Positions 10,751-21,878 of a stretch of 64,000 bases of DNA are shown piece by piece. The stretch comes from Haematobia irritans (Eukaryota; Arthropoda; Insecta; Diptera; Muscidae), in NCBI RefSeq assembly GCF_050003625.1, contig NC_134397.1:152168691-152232690 (forward strand), read 5' to 3'. Numbering within the stretch: position 1 is the first letter of the stretch; every line of letters begins with the position of its first letter. The notes below the pieces were generated by a model that was not told where the DNA came from, ran no database searches, and saw only the letters and a list, made by a program, of their open reading frames with translations. Made by a program: the position numbers and the translations under genes.

Positions 10751-11066
10751 GAAAGGTAAAATTTTAAAAATTTATAAAATTGTAGAATTTCTTCTACAGT
10801 GTTTGTATTACAGAAAAAGCCGCTAAGAACTAAAAAACCTCGTGGAAGTGAGAAAGATGTGAGGGAAATGCAATTAGCCAGAAAAGATTGTTTTTTTGAG
10901 TTAGTCTTTATGAAATTGTTTTTACATCCTGGAAAAGAGTAAACGTTTATCACAAACAGTATATACTTTTCTTCCAAATAAACTTCCTTACAGCGAAAAG
11001 CAAATTAGAAACGAACATTGTTTGTCTAAAATTTCGTTTGTGAGGAAAGAATTATTTTTTTGCGTG

Positions 11067-11345
11067 TAGAGGTTTTTAGGGCCATAAATATGTGTTACGA
11101 ATATATTGTGTATCGGTAGAGATATTGATATATCCCCCTTATAAACACGCCTCCGATTGGGGGTCTATTTTCCGTAGGTTTTTCAGAACAACAATTAGGT
11201 GTGCTGAATTTAGTGTGTATCGGTGCATGTTTTTGGCATAGCACCCATATAGACTGATCTCCCGTTAATATCCTTGGGCTTATATTAACGGTAGTTGTTA
11301 TCAAATTTGCCTGAAATTTTAAAGGATTTAGTCTTTGTCGGTCCA
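11067..11345 (+). mobile_element. DINE family IV fragment, right of tRNA-MITE
   Basis: Continues the family IV monomers interrupted at 10157: GAGGTTTTTAGGGCC, ATAGACTGATCTCCCG, TTGCCTGAAATTTTAAA. It becomes unrecognisable around 11345. Confidence 0.55.
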
Positions 11346-11794
11346 TTTGGTAAAGCCTTAACCCTTTCGCTACCGATGTCCACTTAGAAGGACATTCGAA
11401 AAAGACACCTAATTCCATTTTCCCACTTAGTTTCAATTTATTTCTCGATATTATTTTAAAGTAGAGGCTTTAATCTAAATAAGCTATAAATATTTTCCTT
11501 ATTGGTGAGCACTAAAATACATTTTTATAAACTTCTTTAAAAATAAACGAAAAATACGAAAATTTGAGACAATTTTTCTACTGTATGTTTCTAGTAAATG
11601 GACATTTATACAAAAACTATAGCTGATACTTTTAGGGGATTTTTTTTTGTATTTTGTGAAAGATATTATAGGTCAAATAGCGATTATTTTCTTAAGGCCA
11701 TTTGGTCACAATTCAAGAATCAAGTTTTCCGCACAAGCTCATATAGCTCTTGAAGTAATTGAGTTAGGTTCTCAAAATGACAATTTTTGTTCTA
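11346..11794. other. Unassigned AT-rich stretch
   Basis: No gene, no repeat ends. The longest frame is 61 codons from 11647 and looks accidental. Confidence 0.5.
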
Positions 11795-12085
11795 CACACA
11801 GAAAAAAATTTCACGAAAGTTTTTCCAATTAAAATCTTAATTGAGTTTTAAAAAATATTCAATTAAAAACTTCATTGATTCAACAAATTTTTTAATTGAA
11901 ATAAAAATCAATCACACGAATTAATAGTATCAATTAAATATTTAATTGGATCAATTAATTTTTTAATTGGCTGTCAATTAATTTTTTAATTGATACTATC
12001 ATTTCTGTGATTGAAGACATTTCAATTAAAAAATTAATTGGATCAATTAATTTCGTGATTGAATCAGAAAAAAATTTTTTGTGTG
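11795..12085. mobile_element. 291-bp MITE made of CAATTAA-type words
   Basis: Left end CACACAGAAAAAAATTTC and right end AAAAAAATTTTTTGTGTG are inverted. The inside is dominated by ATCAATTAATTTTTTAATTG and its complements, so the single strand would fold into many hairpins. A TA precedes the left end (11793-11794), but no matching TA follows the right end, so the boundary on the right is uncertain. Confidence 0.6.
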
Positions 12086-12825
12086 CACGCTGTTAGTACA
12101 AGTAAAAACAGAAGAAAAATTAAAGCTACATAACTCCGACACACATATTTGTGAACATATTTTTCCCCATATTCAAAAATTTTTATCAAATTTAATGCTC
12201 GTTGAAAGAGTTTTAATATAAAAAGGATTCACATTGTGATGAAGAATTTTCAGTTAGGAGATTTCATGATACGTCATAACATCACAAATGTTTTTAAATT
12301 ATTTTTTAGTCTTTCTTCTTTGAAAAAAGCCACCACCAACTCCTAGTTCAGTTTCTAAAATACGTTTCGAGAAACACTTCAAATTAAATTTGCAGAATTT
12401 TTAACTTATTGGTGCTTCATATTAAGATAAAATGTAAGCCACTTTATTGTCAAAAATGCTCATTACTTATGACAAAATGGTGTTACGACAACGATGGCGT
12501 GGAATTGGTCTTGAATCCTATTACCCACGCAACGATTCCACTTATAAATATATGAAGTAATTTAATGATGACTTTCGTCTGTATATTTGGGTAGTGTACC
12601 CCTAAGTATATTAGGGTGAGGTGAAGGTGAGAGTGATTTTTTGAACTAGGACAGTGTGACCAGATCTAAAAGTGTTAAATATAAAAAGATGTTTTATTTT
12701 AATAAAATGATCACTACACTAAAAAAAAGTCGGAAGTTAAACTTACTATAAATTTAAGTTAATTTTATTGGAAAAAATTATTGAATTATTGATTTGATTC
12801 CCAAAATAGTAAAAACAAGTATATA
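12086..12825. other. Unassigned stretch, no gene
   Basis: No open frame of note. TACACTAAAAAAAAGTCGG at 12717 looks like a solo left end of the CACNGAAAAAAAA element class; the same type of end is at 16124. Confidence 0.4.
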
Positions 12826-14811
12826 CAGCAGTAAGTTCGGCCGAATTTTAAATAACCACCACCATGAATCAAATATAACAGTTTACTTTGAAAAATCTTC
12901 CTCGTGGCGGGTTACTTGATAATATATAGAATTTTAGGAGGTTTGATGACAAATCTTCTCCCAAGCAAATCAGTTCAACCAATACGCTTCCCGAAGAGAA
13001 AATTTAAAGATTCTACCTATGAAGACTAGATCAGATTCTGGATTTATGAGAACCAATTTTGCTTGAGTTTTAGAGAAATCATAAACATATCGTGTATATG
13101 ACGAAATAACGCCTTGATTTGAAATCTTAAATCTGTAGATTTTTTCCGCCATTATTTAAATGAATTCGATGAGTAAAATCTGGAAATTTTACTTTCAGTT
13201 TCAAGAAATTTTCATCATCCCTGCTATAACCTGAATGAAGTGTTTTTTTTTTTCTAAGGAACGAAATTTTAGACAGGCAAAGTTTTCTTTTGGCATAAAT
13301 TTTAGAGACAATCGTTGAATCGCTTATCAAAAATTCAGATTAGTTTATTCTAAACGAAAATACTTTATAAGAAAGAGGAATTTTGTTAGTCTAAAATTTC
13401 ATTCCGGAGGAAAATATGTTTTCTTTGGGTGTACCCTCAAGAAGTTAAATCCGTCTATATCGATGCCTTGCAAAATTGACCGGTAAAAATAAATTCGATA
13501 CAGATTTTTTAAGGTCTAAAACTCCAGTGTATTTTCATTTTTGTGAAAATTTGATAAAAACTACGGTTTCTAGAAGCCCAAGGAGTTAAATCTGGAGATC
13601 GGTCTATGTGGAGGCTATACTAAAACATGGGTCCTAGAAATAAATTCGGGAGTTAGGACTATATGGGACCTATACCAAAATATGGACCAATACTCACCAC
13701 CTCTTAATGTTCCTCAAATACCTCTAGAATTCCACTTTCAGAATTGGGTGAAAACTACGAATTGTAGAAGCCCAAGAAGTAATATCGGGAGATCAGTCTA
13801 TATTGCGACACACCTATTTGTTATCTTAAAATACCTCCAGATTTTCAATTTCAAGCAAATCGTCTAGAAAATATAGTCTCTAGACGCCCAATAAATAAAA
13901 TCGGGAGATCGGTCTATATGGGGGAATACCAAAAATGGACCGATACACCTCAATTTCGGCACACCTATTTGTGGTCCCAAAATACCTCTAGATTTCCAAT
14001 TTCAGGCAAATCGGGTAATAAATACAGATATAGAAGCCCAAGAATAAAAATCGGGAGATCGGTCTATATGGCGGCTATATCACAACATTAACCGATACAC
14101 CCCATTTTCGACATACCTCTTTATGGTCCTAAAATACCTCTAGATTTTCAATTTCGGGCACATCGGATAGAAAATACAGTTTCTAGACGTCCAAGAAGCA
14201 AAATCGGGAGATCGGTCTATATGGGGGCTATACCAAAACATAGACCGATACGTAGCATTTTCGACACACCTCTTTATGATCCCAAAATACCTATAGATTT
14301 TCAATTTGACGCAAATCTGATATTAAATACAGTTTTAGAAGCCCATGAAATAAAATCGGGAGATCTGTCTATATGGAGGCTATACCAAAACATGGACCGA
14401 TACGGACCATTTTCAACACACCTCTTTATGGTCCTAAAATACCTCTAGATTTTCAATTTCAGGCAAATTGGATAAAAACTACGGTTTTTATAAGCCAAAG
14501 ACCCCAAATCGGGAAATTGGTTTATATGGGGACTATATCAAAAATTGAATTCGATATAGCCCATCTTCGAACTTGACCTGCCGGCAAACAGAAAACGAAT
14601 CTGTGCCAAATTTTAGAACGATAGCGCAATTATTGAAGGCTGTAGCGTGATTACAACAGACAGATGGACAGACGGACATGCTTATATCGTCTTAGATTTT
14701 CTGCCTGATCAAGATATATAATATATAATCGGAAATCGATATTTCGATATGTTACACACGGAATGACAAACTTATTATACCCCCATCACCATTCTAAGAT
14801 GGTGGGTATAA
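12826..14811 (-). mobile_element. DINE family IV copy
   Basis: Starts AACAAGTATATACAGCAGTA and a degenerate head. From about 13436 it shows eight or so monomers of roughly 160 bp containing GGGAGATCGGTCTATATGGG, ACCAAAACATGGACCGATAC and CCTCTAGATTTTCAATTTC. It closes with ACAGACAGATGGACAGACGG at 14658 and ATGGTGGGTATAAAA. Between about 13242 and 13434 are inverted ACGAAATTTTAGAC / GTCTAAAATTTC words from the ends of the tRNA-MITE, indicating a decayed insertion there. Some monomers stay open for about 75 codons because the monomer length keeps frame; they are not genes. Confidence 0.65.
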
Positions 14812-14817
14812 AAAAAA

Positions 14818-14992
14818 TGATCATGATTTGAAAATCTCAAAATGTGGTGTAAAATTTAGTTCAATTTTTCCACGAGGTAGTTCATTCTTCATATAAAACA
14901 GTTCACTTTTTTTGTGTATTGTGTGAATTTGGTTATCAGAATTGTCTCCAGTGAGAAGAAATAATCCACCGCTGAAAAACATTTTGGTGGTC
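14818..14992. repeat. Solo end of a CACNGAAAAAAAA-type element plus SINE scrap
   Basis: 14818-14916 (ATTTAGTTCAATTTTTCCAC, then CAGTTCACTTTTTTTGTGTA) aligns with the right end of the element at 59127-61080. At 14963-14990 the words AATCCACCGCTGAAAAAC and TTTTGGTG come from the middle of the SINE. Confidence 0.5.
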
Positions 14993-16337
14993 CATCGAAA
15001 GTGACTTCCATAGGGAGTCACCATTTTAACAAGGCCACTCCCTATGGGAGCCATATTTAAATCTGAAGCGATTTATTTGATTTTTTGGTAAAGTTTACGA
15101 GACTCATAGACTATCAGTCACAAACGTTTCTTCTTTGAAATATAAATAATTATTATTCTAATAAATAATCGACATATTTCACATTTTGTGGACAAATTAA
15201 TGCAAGAGCTAAAATATGCTATATACAATTTTTCCGGTTACATTAATTTGCCAAAATTATAAAAATGTCAGATTTTGAAAACCAATAGCATTAAATACCA
15301 AATACAAATCACAATTTTGTTACGATCCAACCTAATAATTTCAAGCTCATTGTACAATTAAAAACAACTGTGTGAGTTTGTCATATGCATGCATGTGTAT
15401 GGGTGTAGCAAAAATGTATGACTGTATCTTGTACTTGCTTCAAAATTAAATTATTTTGAAATTATGTCTTCTAGCAGAAGAAATTATAATATGCGTTTTT
15501 CATGGAAATGAAACAAGCCAAAGGCTCTTCTTGTCTCTTAAGGAAACAGTGTCTCGTTACGGCATTGAGATGGCTGATTATTATACGTTGAAAGTAAACC
15601 AAAAATAATAACTAGCAATCACATTGCTTACGTTGACTATAGTCATATATGGAAAAGAATATTTAATGTTCTGGAATGTGTGGTAGACGATACATACTAA
15701 AATCACTCATCGAATTAAAACCATTGTTGATGTGAATTTTAGAGATTGGAACGTGTGCCCTACACGGGTCTCACACCCTGTAAAGGGTATATCGATCCAC
15801 AATGTCCGTCCGTCAGTCTGACCGAATTCAGTTAGTTCATCCGATTCGTTTGAAATTTGGTAAATGGTCGTAGTACACCCATAAAAAATCATGAACGGAG
15901 CGGCGTGCATGTCTCAAAAAGATCCGTTCATGAAAGTGAGAAAAGGAAAAAAATTTTCATTTTTTCTACAAATGTAGGGCATTTTGTCAATTTCCCAACT
16001 TTACTACTTTTTGCAACAAGAAGAGTACGTCAGCGATGTTATTTTAATGATTTCTTTTAGAAAAGTTCAGTGAAATCGTTAAAAAATGTTTTTGCATTGG
16101 TATTTAATTAAATGAATGCGTACACTAAAAAAAAGTGAACTATATATTTAATAAAAGCCAATTTAACTTTATTTATATTGCGAGATATTTAAAAACTTAG
16201 ACATTCGCAACAAACTTTGTATGTAAAATAGAAAATAATTGAAGAAATTGATATATGCCAATTGATTTTGGTGTATTTTTGATTTCTTTCAATAAAATGA
16301 ATTGTGACCGTATGTAAAAATATGAAAAAATAAATAT
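14993..16337. other. Mostly unassigned DNA with a DINE scrap
   Basis: No gene recognised. 15755-15860 holds ACCCTGTAAAGGGTATATCG and CAATGTCCGTCCGTCAGTC, the head of a DINE-like element not belonging to families I-IV. TACACTAAAAAAAAGTGAAC at 16121 is a solo element end. The 200 bases before 16338 are AT-rich and could be first internal transcribed spacer of rDNA, unproven. Confidence 0.45.
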
Positions 16338-16461
16338 CACTCTAAGCGGTGTATCACTTGGCTCATGGGTCGAAGAAGAACGCACCAAACTGTGCGTCAT
16401 CGTGTGAACTGCAGGACACATGAACATCGACATTTTGAACGCATATCGCAGTCCATGCTGT
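16338..16461 (+). rRNA. 5.8S rRNA relic
   Basis: Reads from CACTCTAAGCGGTG through CTCATGGGTCGA, GTGCGTCATCGTGTGAACTG, ACATGAACATCGACATTTTG and CGCAGTCCATGCTG, which is insect 5.8S rRNA. Against the fly sequence as I remember it there are changes at strongly conserved places (GGTGTATCACTTGG for GGTGGATCACTCGG; CGAAGAAGAACGCACC for CGATGAAGAACGCAGC). Together with the lack of 18S or 28S sequence anywhere in the window, this makes it an isolated pseudogene, not part of a working rDNA array. Confidence 0.85.
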
Positions 16462-16488
16462 AAGGTACTTTAATTAATTTTAAGGTGC

Positions 16489-16518
16489 TGCTTGGACTAC
16501 ATATGGTTGAGGGTTGTA
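16489..16518 (+). rRNA. 2S rRNA relic
   Basis: Thirty bases beginning TGCTTGGACTACATATGG and ending GAGGGTTGTA match the dipteran 2S rRNA. The 27-base spacer after 5.8S (16462-16488) keeps the ACTTTAATTAATTTTA core of the fly spacer. Downstream, AGACAATGCTAAATAAGTTG is recognisable as the start of the second spacer, and similarity then fades near 16560. The separate 2S is a dipteran trait and supports the organism call. Confidence 0.85.
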
Positions 16519-17269
16519 AGACAATGCTAAATAAGTTGATTTTATGAAATTAATAGGTTTGAAGAAAATTTCCTTTATTCTAATAATTTTTTGCGTACGT
16601 CAGTTAAATGAATTAAAAAATGGGGAAACAAAATTATACACAAATGAAACATAGATTTACTAAATACGTACTTCTCACAAAATAGTTCTTGATTTGTTGA
16701 ACTTCGCATGGCACTAAAGACATTCTTGCAATTTGGAACTCCAATTTTTTTCCTTCAAACTACAAAATATTCTTTTAAAAGTGAAAAACATTTACTTACT
16801 TCTGATGTAAGCGTTTGTAATACTTCATAGTTAAAATTTTCTAAAAATTATTAAAATTTTCTAAAATTACCAAAAAAATGTCTGCCTTGTGGGTTCACTG
16901 TTTTTTCAGTGCAAATTGATTTAATTTGCAGGAATGAACGTTTCCATTTAGTAACATAAAAAGGTGATGGCTTTCGCATCTTGGTGCTTACCAATATTTT
17001 CTAATACAAAGATCACTTGCAGTACATTCGCGGATTTGTAGGATTTTTATTCCGGAAAATCTCAAAAAAAATTGTTTTACGCTGTTTAGCTAAATTACAA
17101 ATTAAATTCACAAGAATTTTTAATGTTTTAGAAAAAAATGCCATCTATCGACGAAAATAAAACCATTCCTGCAAAATTTAGAAAACAGTCTTTTTGTGCA
17201 AATTCGCTCACTGTTGAATTAAAGGCTTGGCTAGAGGCGGTCGAAAATTACGATTTTAAATGCCATGGC
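16519..17269. other. Unassigned stretch
   Basis: No gene. 16690-16800 (GACATTCTTGCAATTTGGAAC, CCTTCAAACTAC) is a diverged match to 58994-59100, so it belongs to an uncharacterised interspersed repeat. Confidence 0.45.
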
Positions 17270-19018
17270 ATTGGTTTGTAACACATCGAAATATTGCTCT
17301 CAGACCCCATAAAGTACTCTGGATCGTGGTGAATGTCTGAGTCGATCTAAGCATGTCCGTTCGTCCGTCTGTTGAAATGAAGCTAACTTCCGAACGAAAT
17401 AAGCTATCGACTTGAAACTTAGCACAAGTAGTTGTTACTAATGTAGGTCGGATGGTTTGCAAATGGGCCATATCGGATCACTTTTACGTATAGCCCCCAT
17501 ACAAAGTGTTTGGCTTGCGGAACCTCAAAGAGAAGGAAATTTCATCCGATCCGGCTGAAACCTGGTACATGGTGTTGGTATATGGTCTCTAACAACCATG
17601 CAAAAATTGGTCCACAACGGTCCATAATTATTTATAGGCCCCATATAAACCGATCCCCAGATTTGGCTTGCGGAGCCTCAAATAGAAGCAAATTTTATCC
17701 GATCCAGCTGAAACCTGGTACATGGTCTTTGGTCTCTAATAACCATTCAAAAATTGGTCGACATCGGTCCATAATTATATAGCCCCCATATATAACCGAT
17801 CCCCAGATTTGCTTGCGGAGCCTCAAACAGAAGCAAATTCCATACGATTCGGGTGAAATTTGGTACGTGGTGTTAGTATACGGTCTCTAACAACCATGCA
17901 GAAATTGGTCGACATCGGTCTGTTGAACTCTGTTCCCCAACTTTTTTACTTTTTGTATATATACCCAACATATAAATCGATCCCCAGATTTGGATTGAGG
18001 AGCTTCAAAGAGAAGCAAATTTCATCCGATCCGGCTGAAATCCGGCATGATGTTGGTATATAGTTTCTACATGATGTTGGTATATAGTTGGTATATGGCC
18101 TCTAACAACCATGCAAAAATATAGCCCCCATATATAACCGATCCCCAGATTTTGGCTTGCGGAGCCTCTAAGAGAAGCAAATTCCATAGGATTCGGTTGA
18201 AATTTGGTACGTGGTGTTAGTATACGGTCTCTAACAACCATGCCAGAATTGGTTCATATCGGCCCATAATTATACATAGCTCTTATATAAACCGATCCCC
18301 AGATTTGACATCCGGAGCCTCTTGCAGAAGCATAATTCATCCGATCCGGTTGAAATTTGGTACATTTCGCTAGTGTATGGCCAATAACAACCATGCCAAA
18401 ATTGGTCCGTATCGATCTATATTATATATAGCGCCCAAAAATTTTATATTTCTATAAAAAAATTTGTCAAAAATTTATTTCTATAGAAAATTTTGTCAGA
18501 ATTTAATTTCTGTACAAACTTTTGTCAAAATGTTATTTCTATAGAAAATTTATGAAGCATTTCATAGTTGGAAAGGATTTTTTTTTTGAAAAATCTTCCA
18601 AAACATCAAGAATTCTACCAATCTACCAAACAGTAAAAAATCTGGCATTTCTGGTAGGCTCGTGTTCATAATTTTATATAGACCCCATATTGAATTGAAA
18701 TATCGGGGTCGCTTTACCCCGATATTTCAATTCTGGCTCTATAATTACCGCACAAAAGTTCATATCGGTTCGTAATTATTTCTTCCCTTTATATACCGGT
18801 CAAGAACTGAATATATACGTATTTAATCAACCTTTCTTTTGCCTACTATATATCCCGCATGGACTAACTGACAATTTAGAAGATGATGTTAAGAAGTTTT
18901 AACCCAACCCAAGTAATATAATTGTGGGTGATCGTCTTTAGTAGAAGTTTCTACGCAATCCATGGTGGAGCGGACATAAGATTCGGCCTGGCCGAACTTA
19001 CGGCCGTATATACTTGTT
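17270..19018 (+). mobile_element. DINE family III copy
   Basis: Opens with GTTTGTAACACATCGAAATA, GTCCGTTCGTCCGTCTG at 17348 and the GACTTGAAACTTAGCACAAG word. Then come about five monomers with ACCGATCCCCAGATTTGGCT, AGCAAATTTCATCCGATCC and GTCTCTAACAACCATGCAAA. A short 29-bp minisatellite block lies at 18445-18560 and the family head follows, ending GGCCGTATATACTTGTT. A perfect 18-bp hairpin has formed at 18692-18733. The end lies about 20 bp before a possible splice acceptor at 19037-19038. Confidence 0.7.
18692..18733. repeat. Perfect 18-bp inverted repeat with 6-base loop
   Basis: GAATTGAAATATCGGGGT is followed after CGCTTT by its exact complement. Other family III copies (for example 35289-35330) have only the left half, so the right half is new in this copy. 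Confidence 0.9.
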
Positions 19019-19038
19019 ATTGCTTCTTTTTGTTTCAG

Positions 19039-19214
19039 CTGAAGCTCGTGCCAATACTGCACAAGGAGCCCCAGCGATAACTAAATCCGATATCCATACT
19101 CCCAGCCTCAGCTGTAGCCGTAGCCCACGTACATATGTCTCAGAATCTCCGGTGTGGGACGCCGTCTTTTCACGTACTTATACGAAGCATGGTCCAACGT
19201 GTGTGTCCATGATC
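19039..19214 (+). CDS. Possible coding exon, unrecognised, split by palindrome
   Basis: A pyrimidine tract and TTGTTTCAG precede a GC-rich stretch (roughly half G+C, against about a third around it) with one open frame of about 58 codons: AEARANTAQGAPAIT..., later SRSPRTYVSESPVWDAVF and KHGPTCVSM. The other two forward frames close quickly. The palindrome at 19209-21500 begins exactly where the frame nears its end; joining across it gives a stop within three codons, and AATAAA lies at about 21522. This fits a last exon of a host gene or its remnant, read on the plus strand. No domain is recognised, serine/threonine-rich composition could be accidental, and no upstream exon is identified. Confidence 0.3.
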
Positions 19215-21500
19215 ATTAGATAGGGTCACGAAAAAAAGTTGATGCGGTCACCCCCCCAGTTTTGTAGCATATTCGAAGACAATTTCAGAACACCAAAACT
19301 TTTTTATTCCGTGCACCCTACGACCCCCCGAAATGCAATTTATTGTACTGTGTCGTCATTTGAAGTCCGGTCGAAAAGAAACGCATATCGTTATTCGTGG
19401 TTGATCAGGGGCTATATTTTGTGCATTGGTAATTTTTAACTCCGACGTCAAATTAGATTTTTAATTTTTTTATTTCGCTTCGTATACACATATGATGCCC
19501 ATTTCTGATAACCATTATAAAGATCTTAACAAAATATGAAACTTTTGCTTTTGAAGTATTTACTTATATTCATAAACAAACAATTAAGGAAAGTCTAAAG
19601 GCGGGCGGGGCCGACTATATTATACCCTGCACCACTTTGTAGATCTAAATTTTCGATACCATATCACATCCATCAAATGTGTTGGGGCTATATATAAAGG
19701 TTTGTCCCAAATACGTACATTTAAATATCACTCGATCTGGACAGAATTTGATAGACTTCTACAAAATCTATAGACTCAAAATTTAAGTCGGCTAATGCAC
19801 TAGGGTGGAACACAATGTTAGTAAAAAACAAGTAAGTAAAGTCTACAGTCAATTTTACCAAGCGTTGTTGGAATGTCAATTCTACCCTCTGTGCAAAATT
19901 TCACGAAGATCGGTAGTAAACTTTGGTCTCTGTGGTCATATGAGCCTAAATCGGACGAAAGATATATATGGGAGCTATATCTAAATCTGAACCGATTTGG
20001 CTGATATTGTGCAAGTTTTTCGAGACTCATAAAATATTCGGATGTACGGAATTTGAGGAAGATCGGTTGATATACACTCCAATTATGACCAGATCGGTGA
20101 AAAATATATATCGCAGCTATATCTAAATCTGAACCGATTTTTTCCAAAATCAATAGGGATCGTCTTTGAGCCGAAACAGGACCCTATACCAAATTTTAGG
20201 ACAATCGGACTAAAACTGCGAGCTGTACTTTGCACACAAAAATACATCAACAGACAGACAGACAGGCGGACAGACAGACAGACAGACAGACAGACGGATA
20301 TCGCTAAATCGACTCAGAATTTAATTCTAAGACGATCGGTATACTAAACGATGGGTCTCAGACTTTTCCTTCTTGGCGTTACATACAAATGCACAAACTT
20401 ATTATACCCTGTACCACAGTAGTGGTGAAGGGTATAAAAAGTTACTGAGATTTTAAAAAGTCAATTGGTCACCCTACACACCACCAAATAGTTTTTGCTG
20501 TGTTGTCATGATGTCCGAACGAAACCACATGCACATCGTTATTCACATCTACGAAATTAATTTATAAGGCATTTAGAACACAAAACCTGTTTATCTGTAA
20601 ATTTCTAATGGTACCTTTGTATACATACTCGTTGTTTGCACTACGGAATTTTCTGCGTTATGCAAAGTGCATGTGTTTTTGCTAGAACAATTTGAGAGCC
20701 TACTGTTTTAAAATTCTAACAATCACTTTCGCTACATGATTTTTTAAGTCTGTCCATATTTTTGTGAGAGAAGGCTGTTGTTTTCACTTTTTTCAAATAC
20801 TATCAACAGCCTTCTCTCACAAAAATATGGACAGACTTAAAAACTCATGTAGTGAAAGTGATTGTTAGAATTTTAAAACAGTAGGCTCTCAAATTGTTCT
20901 AGCAAAAACACATGTACTTTGCATAACGCAGAAAATGCCGTAGTGCAAACAACGAGTATGTATACAAAGGTACCGTTAGAAATTTACAGATAAACAGGTT
21001 TTGTGTTCTAAATGCCTTATAAATTAATTTCGTAGATGTGAATAACGATGTGCATGTGGTTTCGATCGGACATCATGACAACACAGCAAAAACTATTTGG
21101 TGGTGTGTAGGGTGACCTATTGACTTTTTAAAATCTCTGTAACTTTTTTGTTTATGAATATAAGTAAATACTTCAAAAGCAAAAGTTTCATATTTTGTTA
21201 AGATCTTTATAATGGTTATCAGAAATGGGCATCATAGAGGTATACGAAGCGAAATAAAAAAATTAAAAGTCAAATTTGACGTCGGAGTCAAAAATGACCA
21301 ATGCACGAAATATAGCCCCTGATCAACCACGAACAACGATATGAGTTTCTTTTCGATGGGACTTCAAATGACGACACAGCACAATAAATTGTATTTCGGG
21401 GGGTCGTAGGATGCACGAAAAAAAAAGTTTTGGTGTTCTGAAATTGTCTTCGAATATGCTACAAAACTGGGGGGTGACCGTGACCCTATCTAATGATCAT
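19209..21500. mobile_element. Foldback-type palindrome, about 700-bp arms, 23-base loop
   Basis: The left arm is 19209-19580 plus 20437-20780; the right arm is 20804-21500; the loop is 20781-20803. Arms begin with ATGATCATTAGATAGGGTCA and end with its complement; matching words continue to the centre (AGAGAAGGCTGTTG/CAACAGCCTTCTCT). Arm differences are scattered substitutions and a 16-base extra piece near 19229. A DINE I copy interrupts only the left arm. Each arm also holds a diverged internal duplication (CATATCGTTATTCGTGG at 19386 and CACATCGTTATTCACATC at 20534). No transposase. Insertion may have duplicated GATC. Confidence 0.8.
19581..20436 (-). mobile_element. DINE family I copy in the left arm of the palindrome
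   Basis: Starts CAATTAAGGAAAGTCTAAAG, GCGGGGCCGACTATATTATA, and ends AGTGGTGAAGGGTATAAA. A long CAGACAGA/CGGACAGA block lies at 20252-20297. The uninterrupted right arm (21140-21165) shows the empty site as an A run, AAACAAAAAAGTTAC in reverse complement, so the insertion point is known to within the A run. Confidence 0.7.
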
Positions 21501-21878
21501 CCCATAGCAATAAGTTCGACAAATAAACCTTCCTAAGTGAATCGAAGTAAACCATCAAAGTTTTTCTTTTCTCTCTGTTGCCGTTATTATAAATTTCTGC
21601 GATGAACCATATGCAGTACACCGAGAAAATTCGTCGTTACAAAACATATAATGATCATTTAACTAGTATATTTTTTTTTTTAATTGAGTTACGAGCTACA
21701 TATAATTTCATTTAAATACATAACTAGTTAGTCAATTTAAATCCAATTTTAAGTAATGCTAGAATTATCTCAAATAAACATTTTTGGCTTAGAGACGAAG
21801 AACGTATAATATTGAGAGTTCTAATCGAATGACGACTCTCTGTAATTTTTGCCTTTCTGCTGTATGTCTATTTTTAGA
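21501..21878. other. Unassigned; possible 3' end or intron sequence
   Basis: Begins CCCATAGCAATAAGTTCG just outside the palindrome with an AATAAA at about 21522. The rest is AT-rich and repeat-free by eye. A long pyrimidine-rich run, TTTTTGCCTTTCTGCTG then TGTCTATTTTTAG, ends at 21878. Confidence 0.4.

Larger units (their letters stand above)
10158..11066 (+). mobile_element. 909-bp TA-flanked MITE with two divergent tRNA-like segments
   Basis: Ends are CACGCAAAGAAGAAAAAA and TTTTTTTGCGTG, flanked by TA (10156-10157, 11067-11068). The pre-insertion site, AAATC-TA-GAGGT, matches the DINE IV consensus, so both ends are exact. Inside are a minus-strand tRNA-like segment (10511-10583) and a plus-strand one (10684-10750), pointing away from each other. 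Other copies: 37344-38247, 38410-39309, 42466-43029, 58223-58928 and remnants at 30494-30803 and 53467-53612. No transposase frame. Confidence 0.8.

Noticed and set aside
16197..16433. 78-codon minus-strand frame over the 5.8S block
   Set aside because: It is the complement of rRNA sequence.
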